A stretch of 15,878 nucleotides of DNA from an uncultured Bacilli bacterium (lineage in GTDB: Bacteria > Bacillota_I > Bacilli_A > RF39 > UBA660), in contig CANQFI010000028.1 of NCBI GenBank assembly GCA_947598455.1, forward strand, positions 1-15,878, written 5' to 3'. The position numbers and the translations under genes were made by a program. The notes under the pieces were generated by a model. It worked only from the letters and a program-made list of their open reading frames with translations. It was not told the DNA's origin and searched no databases. Shown here piece after piece: positions 6,838 to 12,464 of the stretch; position 1 is the stretch's first letter; each line of letters opens with the position of its first letter.

Positions 6838-7323
6838 TTGAATGAGATTGGCGAACTGTTAAGAACAACTCGTGAAAAATCAGGGGTTAGCTTAGAAGAA
6901 GCCAGTGGTGATTTGGAGATTAAGACACTAATTTTAGAAAATATTGAAGATGGAAACATCGGATGTTTTAAAGATATCTTTGTACTTAAACAAAATATTT
7001 ATGATTATGCAAAGTACTTAGGTTTAGAACCTGATAAAATTATCGATGACTTTAATGAGTATTTATTTGAATATACTTCAAAAATACCTCTAGAAGATAT
7101 CGAAAAAGCAATGAAAGAAAAGCAAAAAGATGAAGTAGTGGAAGATAAAATCGTTTCTCCATATACTAATTCAACAAAGAATGGTAACTCAAAATTAATA
7201 GTTGCTATTGCAATTGCTTTAGGTGTTTTAGTTTTACTGGTTATTTTTTGGTCTGTTAGACAATTTGCAGCCAATAATATGGCTACTAATATGGTTAGTT
7301 ATGTAGAAAGTAGTAATAAATAG
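6838..7323 (+). CDS. Short RodZ/YmfM-like membrane protein with N-terminal HTH
   Basis: 161 residues: a Cro/C1-type helix-turn-helix of the RodZ kind (about 1-72, IGELLRTTREKSGVSLEEAS and a second half with YAKYLGLEPDKI), an acidic linker, one membrane segment (about 119-140), then only about 20 residues outside. RodZ links MreB to the elongation machinery through this HTH. Here the C-terminal extracytoplasmic domain typical of RodZ/YmfM (300 residues or so in full-length forms) is missing, and the sequence shows no frameshift remnant. The start is TTG 6838, chosen because AAAGGAGTGA (6821-6830) is at the right distance. Position directly upstream of pgsA matches ymfM in Bacillus. No own promoter is obvious; transcription may come from within or upstream of rnpB. 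Confidence 0.8.
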   Translation: MNEIGELLRTTREKSGVSLEEASGDLEIKTLILENIEDGNIGCFKDIFVLKQNIYDYAKYLGLEPDKIIDDFNEYLFEYTSKIPLEDIEKAMKEKQKDEVVEDKIVSPYTNSTKNGNSKLIVAIAIALGVLVLLVIFWSVRQFAANNMATNMVSYVESSNK

Positions 7324-7330
7324 GTGTGTT

Positions 7331-7972
7331 ATGGAAAAAAAAGAAAAGAAAATAGAAAAAAAAGGTATGAATTTACCTAATAAAATTACTTGTGTAAGAC
7401 TTGTTATATCAGCTATTGTTTTAATTATGTTATGTGTACCATGGGGCTCTTTGGGAGTAGAATTTCCTGTATATAATGTATATGGAGTAGAAAATGTTAA
7501 TATTAAATATATTATATGTGGTGTTTTATTCTTAATTGGTTCTGTATCAGATTTTTTAGATGGGTATATTGCAAGAAAATATAATATGGTAACTGATTTT
7601 GGTAAGGTAATGGATGCTATTGCTGATAAAGTATTAGTTAATGGAGTATTAATTATTTTAGCTTATGAAGTACCGACTTTACCATTAGTAGTTCCTGTAA
7701 TTATTATTACAAGAGATATAATTGTTGATTCGATTAAGATGGCTAGTGGAAATAAAGGTAAAGTAGTAGCAGCTAGTTGGCCAGGAAAAATTAAGACTAT
7801 TTGTATGATGATTGGTATTACTTTAACATTTTTCTATAATATGCCATTTGCATTTATAGGCCATGGTATTCAATTAGATTCATTATTTATCTATTTAGCA
7901 ACGATTATGAGTATTGTTTCTGGTTGTCAATATTATTTGGCAAATAAAGATTTTATCTTTTCAGAAGTATAA
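7331..7972 (+). CDS. pgsA: CDP-diacylglycerol--glycerol-3-phosphate 3-phosphatidyltransferase
   Basis: Membrane enzyme that makes phosphatidylglycerophosphate from CDP-diacylglycerol and glycerol-3-phosphate, the first committed step to phosphatidylglycerol. The 213 residues contain the full CDP-alcohol phosphotransferase signature with correct spacing: D74, D77-G78, A81-R82, G91, D95 and D99. Several hydrophobic membrane helices surround it. The Lys/Glu-rich first 12 residues precede MNLPNKIT, the usual family N-terminus. An in-frame ATG at 7367 would remove them, but it lacks a spaced ribosome site, whereas ATG 7331 has AGGTGTG overlapping the previous stop. It lies 7 nt behind the RodZ-like gene. 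Other CDP-alcohol transferases share the motif, but the N-terminus and the recA neighbourhood favour PgsA. Confidence 0.92.
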   Translation: MEKKEKKIEKKGMNLPNKITCVRLVISAIVLIMLCVPWGSLGVEFPVYNVYGVENVNIKYIICGVLFLIGSVSDFLDGYIARKYNMVTDFGKVMDAIADKVLVNGVLIILAYEVPTLPLVVPVIIITRDIIVDSIKMASGNKGKVVAASWPGKIKTICMMIGITLTFFYNMPFAFIGHGIQLDSLFIYLATIMSIVSGCQYYLANKDFIFSEV

Positions 7973-7973
7973 G

Positions 7974-8017
7974 AAAAAAGAATTTTATTAAAATGAAATA
8001 ATAAAATTCTTTTTTTT
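7974..8017 (+). terminator. Terminator after pgsA
   Basis: A 17-bp perfect inverted repeat (7974-7990 and 7999-8015, core GAATTTTATTA / TAATAAAATTC) has an 8-nt loop and ends in a T tract up to 8017. It starts one base after the pgsA stop and separates the rodZ-pgsA unit from recA. Confidence 0.88.
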
Positions 8018-8036
8018 ATAGAAAAAATATAAGTAA

Positions 8037-8048
8037 AAACAAATGTTC
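8037..8048. promoter_or_regulatory. Candidate LexA (SOS) operator upstream of recA
   Basis: AAACAAATGTTC matches the Gram-positive SOS core GAAC-N4-GTTC with one mismatch (A for the first G). It ends 9 bp before the recA -35 box. Placement next to recA is what LexA control predicts. In such AT-rich DNA a one-mismatch site can arise by chance, and no lexA is visible in the window. Confidence 0.4.
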
Positions 8049-8057
8049 GAAAAAGTG

Positions 8058-8085
8058 TTGACAAATGAAACATAATTATTATAAA
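8058..8085 (+). promoter_or_regulatory. Sigma-A promoter of recA
   Basis: TTGACA (8058-8063) and TATAAA (8080-8085) are 16 bp apart. The predicted start is near 8092, with a leader of about 25 nt. The -35 sits in the block AAAAAGTGTTGACAAATG (8050-8067), which recurs with one change upstream of the thioester-protein gene. Confidence 0.75.
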
Positions 8086-8116
8086 ATTAAGATGTCAGTA
8101 ACAGTGGGAGGAAAAG

Positions 8117-9175
8117 ATGAAAACAGAAAAAGAAACAAAAGATAAAGCATTAGAACAAGTTTTAGCTGATATAGAAAAACAATTTGGTAAAGGGTCTATT
8201 ATGAAGCTTGGTTCGGATGATCATTTAAATATTGAAACTACTTCTTCAGGATCGATTTCATTGGATGTTGCGTTAGGAGTTGGTGGTTATCCAAAAGGAA
8301 GAATTGTCGAAATATATGGACCAGAATCTTCTGGTAAAACGACCTTTGCCTTACATGCAATAGCTGAAGTACAAAAGCATGGTGGTAGAGCAGCATTTAT
8401 TGATGCTGAACATGCTTTAGATCCAGTATATGCTAAAAATTTAGGGGTTAATTTAGATGAGTTATTATTATCACAACCAGATACTGGAGAACAAGCTTTA
8501 GATATATGTGAAGCTTTAGTTAGAAGTGAAATAATTGATTTAGTAGTAATTGATTCAGTGGCAGCTTTAGTACCACAAGCTGAGATTGAAGGTGAAATGG
8601 GTGATTCTCATGTCGGTCTTCAAGCTAGATTAATGAGTCAAGCTTTGCGTAAATTATCTGGTACTTTAAATAAAACTAAAACAACAGCGATATTTATAAA
8701 TCAATTACGTGAAAAAGTTGGGGTTTTATTTGGAAATCCTGAAACGACACCTGGTGGTAGAGCTTTAAAATTTTATTCGTCTATTCGCTTAGAAGTAAGA
8801 AGAGCTGAACAAATTAAGCAGGGGGATAAAGTAATTGGTAATAAAACAAATGTTAAAGTAGTAAAAAATAAGGTTGCACCACCTTTTAGAACTGCTACAA
8901 TAGATATTATGTATGGTGAAGGAGTTTCTAAAGAGGGAGAATTAGTTGATTTAGCATCAGAAATAGATGTATTAGAAAAAAGTGGAGCTTGGTATTCATA
9001 TAATGGTGAGAAAGTTGGACAAGGTAAGGAGAATGTTAAAACTTTACTTAAAGAAAATCCAGAATTAAGGGATGAAATTGAGTATAAAGTACGTGAACAT
9101 TATGGGATCTTAACTGATGAACTAAAGGTTGAAAAGAAAAAGACAAGTAAAAAACAGGATCATGAAGAGGAATAA
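8117..9175 (+). CDS. recA: Recombinase RecA
   Basis: ATP-dependent strand-exchange protein that also triggers SOS repressor self-cleavage. The 352-residue length is typical. The sequence shows [20 protein letters not shown] (44-63), Walker [10 protein letters not shown] (68-76), the IDAEHALDP segment, Walker [10 protein letters not shown], loop 1 around [21 protein letters not shown], and the loop 2 region [27 protein letters not shown] charged Lys/Glu tail ends the protein. ATG 8117 follows a strong GGGAGG (8106-8111) at 5 nt. It has its own promoter and terminator; the last two Glu codons and the stop are part of the terminator hairpin. No cinA lies between pgsA and recA. Confidence 0.99.
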   Translation: MKTEKETKDKALEQVLADIEKQFGKGSIMKLGSDDHLNIETTSSGSISLDVALGVGGYPKGRIVEIYGPESSGKTTFALHAIAEVQKHGGRAAFIDAEHALDPVYAKNLGVNLDELLLSQPDTGEQALDICEALVRSEIIDLVVIDSVAALVPQAEIEGEMGDSHVGLQARLMSQALRKLSGTLNKTKTTAIFINQLREKVGVLFGNPETTPGGRALKFYSSIRLEVRRAEQIKQGDKVIGNKTNVKVVKNKVAPPFRTATIDIMYGEGVSKEGELVDLASEIDVLEKSGAWYSYNGEKVGQGKENVKTLLKENPELRDEIEYKVREHYGILTDELKVEKKKTSKKQDHEEE

Positions 9176-9186
9176 TCCTCTTTTTT
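9165..9186 (+). terminator. recA terminator containing the recA stop codon
   Basis: Stem AAGAGGA (9165-9171) with TCCTCTT (9176-9182), loop ATAA, and T tract 9181-9186. The recA TAA (9173-9175) sits in the loop and the final two Glu codons form the 5' arm. Confidence 0.88.
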
Positions 9187-9194
9187 GATTAATT

Positions 9195-9230
9195 AAAAAT
9201 GAAAATGATTTGTCATTGATTTGCATTTTT
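9195..9230. other. Nested inverted repeats between recA and rny
   Basis: Outer arms AAAAATG (9195-9201) and CATTTTT (9224-9230) enclose an inner hairpin AATGA (9204-9208) / TCATT (9213-9217) with loop TTTG. The element ends 8 bp before the rny -35. It may be a second recA terminator or an operator; sequence alone does not decide. Confidence 0.4.
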
Positions 9231-9238
9231 CTTTTATC

Positions 9239-9267
9239 TTGAAAAACTAGATAATTTTTTTTATAAT
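9239..9267 (+). promoter_or_regulatory. Sigma-A promoter of rny
   Basis: TTGAAA (9239-9244) and a perfect TATAAT (9262-9267) are 17 bp apart. The start would be near 9274, giving a leader of about 55 nt, the longest of any gene in the window. A second TATAAT at 9293-9298 lacks a matching -35. Confidence 0.75.
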
Positions 9268-9329
9268 AGTTATATAGATGATTAGATTTATGTATAATTT
9301 TTCTATAAAATAGATGTGGAGGTATTAAA

Positions 9330-10883
9330 ATGGACAATATTGTTGTTGTCATTTTAGCACTTCTTGTGGGGATTTTTTTAGGTGTTATTATATTTCTAGT
9401 TGTTAATTATTTAAGAGGAAAATCTGTTGAAAGTAAAACAACTAAAATGATTGAACAAGCAAAAAAAGAGGCTGAAAAGCAAAAAAGAGATTCACTTGCA
9501 GAATTAAAAGAAGAATCTTATCGTTTAAAACAAGAAACGGATAAGGAAATAAAAGAAAAGAAATCGGAATTAAAAGATTCAGAAGAAAGATTGTTACAAC
9601 GTGAAAAAAATCTTGATAAAAGAGAAGAAATTCTGCAAAATAGAGATGCTTTATTAGATCAAAAAGATAATAATTTACTTAGTAAGCAAAAAGAAATACA
9701 AGAAAAAGAAGCTAAAATTGACGATTTACTAAAAGAGGAAATGGAACAATTGGAAACAATTGCTAAATTTTCTAAAGAAAAAGCTCATGATTTAATCATG
9801 AAAAGAGTAGAAGAAAATATGTCACTTGAAATAGCTGATTACATTAAGGAACAAGAAGCAGAAGCAAAATTAAGAGCTAATGAAATGGCAAAAAGTTTAA
9901 TTGTTACAAGTATGCAAAGATATGCTAATGATGTAACTAATGAACAAACAGTTAGTACAATTACACTACCTAATGATGAAATGAAAGGTCGTTTAATTGG
10001 AAGAGAAGGAAGAAATATTAGAACAATTGAATCAGTAACTGGAGTAGATTTAATAATAGATGATACGCCTGAGGCAATTGTTATTTCAAGCTTTGATCCT
10101 TTAAGAAGAGAAATTGCAAAAATTACAATTGAAACTTTAATAAAGGATGGAAGAATTCATCCAGCAAGAATCGAAGAAGTATATGATAAAGTTTCAAAGG
10201 ACATGTCAGAAAAGATTACGGAAATTGGTAATGATACCTGCTATGAATTAGGATTAACAAAAGTTGATCCAAAACTAGTTAATTTAATTGGTAAATTAAA
10301 TTTCCGTACAAGCTATGGTCAAAATGCTTTACAACATTCTAAAGAAGTAGGTCATTTATGTGGACTTATGGCGGCGGAATTAGGAGAAAATGTTACTTTA
10401 GCTAAAAGAGCTGGTTTACTTCATGATATTGGTAAAGCAATTGATTTTGAAGTAGAAGGAAGTCACGTAGAATTAGGTGAAGAAATAGCAAAGAAGTATC
10501 ATGAAGATCCGGTTGTATTAAATGCTATTAAATCACATCATGGTGATATTGAACCAACTAGTATTATTTCAACGTTAGTACAAATTGCTGATACATTATC
10601 AGCTGCAAGACCTGGAGCAAGAAATGATTCATTAGAAAACTATATTAAGAGACTAGAACAACTAGAAGAAATTGGTAATAGTTTTGAAGGTGTTGAAAAA
10701 ACATTTGCAATGCAAGCTGGTCGTGAAGTTAGAGTAATGGTTAAACCAGAAGAAATTGATGATTCACAAAGCTATAAAATTGCTCGTGAAATGAAAGAAA
10801 AAATCGAAAAAGAAATGCAATATCCTGGTACTATTAAGATAACAGTAATAAGGGAAACTAGAGCTCAAGAAGAGGCTAAATAG
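9330..10883 (+). CDS. rny: Ribonuclease Y
   Basis: Membrane-anchored endoribonuclease that initiates mRNA decay in Firmicutes. The 517 residues run in the family order: membrane helix at 3-26, long charged coiled coil (about 30-200), KH RNA-binding domain (about 207-270, with RLIGREGRNIRTIE at 221-234), and HD metal-dependent hydrolase domain with the catalytic AGLLHDIGKA (H365, D366). SHHGD follows at 402-406 and the conserved C-terminal region with AMQAGREVRV after that. ATG 9330 follows GGAGG (9318-9322). It sits downstream of recA as in Bacillus, with its own promoter. Together with the RNase J1 gene 3 kb away, the window encodes both major mRNA-decay nucleases. Confidence 0.98.
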   Translation: MDNIVVVILALLVGIFLGVIIFLVVNYLRGKSVESKTTKMIEQAKKEAEKQKRDSLAELKEESYRLKQETDKEIKEKKSELKDSEERLLQREKNLDKREEILQNRDALLDQKDNNLLSKQKEIQEKEAKIDDLLKEEMEQLETIAKFSKEKAHDLIMKRVEENMSLEIADYIKEQEAEAKLRANEMAKSLIVTSMQRYANDVTNEQTVSTITLPNDEMKGRLIGREGRNIRTIESVTGVDLIIDDTPEAIVISSFDPLRREIAKITIETLIKDGRIHPARIEEVYDKVSKDMSEKITEIGNDTCYELGLTKVDPKLVNLIGKLNFRTSYGQNALQHSKEVGHLCGLMAAELGENVTLAKRAGLLHDIGKAIDFEVEGSHVELGEEIAKKYHEDPVVLNAIKSHHGDIEPTSIISTLVQIADTLSAARPGARNDSLENYIKRLEQLEEIGNSFEGVEKTFAMQAGREVRVMVKPEEIDDSQSYKIAREMKEKIEKEMQYPGTIKITVIRETRAQEEAK

Positions 10884-10901
10884 TTTCTCTTTTTTCTCTT
10901 T
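10851..10901 (+). terminator. rny terminator overlapping the coding end
   Basis: AGGGAAACTA (10851-10860) pairs with TAGTTTCTCT (10881-10890) with one G-U wobble around a 20-nt loop. T-rich runs 10889-10904 follow. The rny stop TAG (10881-10883) forms the start of the 3' arm. The long loop makes it weaker evidence than the other terminators. Confidence 0.6.
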
Positions 10902-10905
10902 TTTG

Positions 10906-10933
10906 TTGACATATGCATTGGGGGGGGTATACT
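10906..10933 (+). promoter_or_regulatory. Lipoprotein promoter with a poly-G tract in the spacer
   Basis: TTGACA (10906-10911) and TATACT (10928-10933) are separated by 16 bp, of which the last eight (10920-10927) are all G. The predicted start is near 10940 with a leader of about 17 nt and ribosome site GGAGATGAT. Gain or loss of a G would change the -35/-10 spacing directly. A 7-bp inverted repeat CATATGC/GCATATG (10910-10916, 10939-10945) flanks the spacer and -10. Confidence 0.8.
10920..10927 (+). repeat. G8 homopolymer between -35 and -10
   Basis: Eight consecutive Gs in DNA where I see no other G run longer than five. They abut the -10 hexamer TATACT. Homopolymeric G/C tracts of this length are typical contingency loci prone to slipped-strand length change. 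Confidence 0.9.
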
Positions 10934-10956
10934 TTTAAGCATATGGAGATGATAAA

Positions 10957-12186
10957 ATGAAGAAAAAATTTTTAATACTTTTAAGTTTTTTGCTATTAAT
11001 ATTATGTTTAGTTGGTTGTGGTAAAAAGACAGATGTTGATGATGAAGAAGCAACTAATAAAGAAACTAACAATACTAGCGAAAGTAGTGATGCTGTTAAT
11101 AATGGAACTAGAACTGTTAAGAAAATCAGAAAATATGCGGAAGATGGTAATACAATAATTGAATTTAGTGATGGAACAGCTTCTGTATTTGATCAAAATT
11201 TAAAGGAAGTTTATACTGGTAAAACTTTAGAACAACCTGATCATTATATGTATAGTAATGGTTATTTAACTCATAATGGTATTTTAAGTATCGGATATGA
11301 TATGATTAATACAGATGATTGTACAATTATGGACTTAAAAGGAAATACAGTATTGAGTACTAATGATAAAAAAATAAAATATTATATTGTTAGTAAGAGT
11401 GGTTATGTTATTCAAAATGTTGTAGTAGATGATTTAAATGGTGAAAAAGATGTATATAAGATAGTTGATTTAAAAGGAAATTCTATTTATGAAACGGAAG
11501 ATGAATTACGTTATGCCGGAGGAGATATATTTTATGATTCTAATGGTGTAATTATAAATGCGAAGTTAAATAAACAAAAAAGTTATGATGGATTTATGAA
11601 TATAACTTATGATTCTAAATTAGGTTATATAGATGTTTATGATACGGCAATTTTAAATGAAGATTTAACAGAACAAAAAGATAGTGAAATTGAATATAAT
11701 GATACTACTTATAGTGGTATGGGTAAAGTTTTATCATATACAGATAAATATAAATATTATAACGAAGGAGATAATTATTTAATTGTTGATTTTGATAATA
11801 AAGTAATAAAAGAAATAAATGAAGGTGGTGTAAAAAAGATATCATATAATAATAAGGAATTTGCAGTAATAAGTAATACTGGTTATTATTATACTTTTGG
11901 CTTAGATGGTAAATATATTATTGAGCCAGTTAAGATAGAAGGAACATATGATGATATAACTTTATTAAAAAATAATATATATACAATTAAGGGTAAAGAT
12001 ATAAAAACATATGATGCAAAAAATAAAGCATTTGTTAATCTTTTAAGTATTAATGAAAATATTAGTAATTATCATTTTGTAGATTTAAATAATGATAATA
12101 TTTTAGGAATTAATTCGAGTAGTTATTATGATTCAGCTAAGTATGGTATTGATATAAGAAGTAATAAACTTATTGAAAAATTATAG
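10957..12186 (+). CDS. Lipoprotein of unknown function, propeller-like repeats
   Basis: 409 residues with a lipoprotein signal peptide: MKKK, hydrophobic core, lipobox LVGC with the modified Cys at 21. The mature N-terminus is a flexible acidic/Asn/Ser linker (22-55). The rest is rich in Tyr, Asp, Asn and Gly, with recurring strand-turn units such as IMDLKGN (124-130), IVDLKGN (169-175), YTFGLDGKYIIEP, and similar D-x-x-G-N/K turns. This resembles the blades of a beta-propeller or WG-type repeat protein. I recognise no named family and no catalytic motif. ATG 10957 follows GGAG at 8 nt. It should be anchored on the outer face of the membrane. Expression is probably switchable through the G8 tract in its promoter. 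It is a single-gene unit between rny and the thioester-protein gene. Confidence 0.85.
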   Translation: MKKKFLILLSFLLLILCLVGCGKKTDVDDEEATNKETNNTSESSDAVNNGTRTVKKIRKYAEDGNTIIEFSDGTASVFDQNLKEVYTGKTLEQPDHYMYSNGYLTHNGILSIGYDMINTDDCTIMDLKGNTVLSTNDKKIKYYIVSKSGYVIQNVVVDDLNGEKDVYKIVDLKGNSIYETEDELRYAGGDIFYDSNGVIINAKLNKQKSYDGFMNITYDSKLGYIDVYDTAILNEDLTEQKDSEIEYNDTTYSGMGKVLSYTDKYKYYNEGDNYLIVDFDNKVIKEINEGGVKKISYNNKEFAVISNTGYYYTFGLDGKYIIEPVKIEGTYDDITLLKNNIYTIKGKDIKTYDAKNKAFVNLLSINENISNYHFVDLNNDNILGINSSSYYDSAKYGIDIRSNKLIEKL

Positions 12187-12191
12187 AAATT

Positions 12192-12281
12192 AAAAAATTT
12201 ATATTTTTTGTGGGACTGTTTAAAAAAGTAGTGAAAAATAAAACTGATATTTAGAATGATTTTCTATTTATCATTTTTTTT
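12192..12281 (+). terminator. Candidate weak AT-only terminators after the lipoprotein gene
   Basis: Two hairpins are possible. The first is AAAAAAT (12192-12198) / ATTTTTT (12203-12209), just after the stop. The second is AATGAT (12255-12260) / ATCATT (12270-12275), running into T8 at 12274-12281. Both stems are nearly GC-free and would be weak. The second has the better T tract. Confidence 0.4.
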
Positions 12282-12407
12282 GCTTTTTAATTATTTATTT
12301 TTTTGTTAATTTGAATTATATGGTTTAATTGTTAATTAGTTAATGTTTATTTTGTTATTATAATTATCAAGATTAAATTTATTTATAACTATTGTTAAAA
12401 AAAAGTG

Positions 12408-12437
12408 TTGGCAAATGTAGACTGCATATGATAGAAT
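12408..12437 (+). promoter_or_regulatory. Promoter of the thioester-protein gene
   Basis: TTGGCA (12408-12413) and TAGAAT (12432-12437) are 18 bp apart, with a TGa extension before the -10 (12429-12431). The start would be near 12444 with a leader of about 21 nt. The block AAAAAGTGTTGGCAAATG (12400-12417) matches 17 of 18 bases of the recA -35 region. Confidence 0.65.
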
Positions 12438-12464
12438 ATCGATATAGAGTAGGAGATACAAAAT

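Larger units (their letters stand above)
12187..12464 (+). other. 278-bp AT-rich intergenic region
   Basis: It holds the weak terminators, an insertion-sequence-end-like string GGGACTGTTTAAAAAAGTA at 12212-12230, three GTTAAT repeats (12305, 12331, 12339), a TAAC-TATT-GTTA palindrome (12386-12397) and the promoter of the next gene. No reading frame or RNA gene is supported. Confidence 0.6.

Noticed and set aside
7005..7274. 89-codon minus-strand frame inside the RodZ-like gene
   Set aside because: Antisense shadow of a well-supported coding region, with low-complexity Ser/Ile composition.
7367..7369. Internal ATG as pgsA start (MNLPNKIT)
   Set aside because: Family-like N-terminus, but no ribosome site at proper distance; ATG 7331 has one. 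Left as an alternative only.
9201..9219. Fur-box-like GAAAATGATTTGTCATTGA
   Set aside because: Only the left half resembles the Fur consensus; the right half fits only with a shift. More simply explained as the nested inverted repeat.
9274..9329. Possible riboswitch in the rny leader
   Set aside because: About 55 AT-rich nucleotides with no conserved stem set or known aptamer motif.
9122..9352. 76-codon minus-strand frame across the recA end and rny promoter
   Set aside because: It would read through the recA terminator and the rny promoter; no start signals; AT-rich chance frame.
10865..11196. Two short minus-strand frames opposite the start of the lipoprotein gene
   Set aside because: Both overlap the lipoprotein signal peptide region antisense and carry no ribosome sites or recognisable features.
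12305..12345. Three GTTAAT repeats before the thioester-protein promoter
   Set aside because: Short AT-rich hexamers in a nearly GC-free region; recurrence by chance is likely and spacing is irregular (26 and 8 bp).
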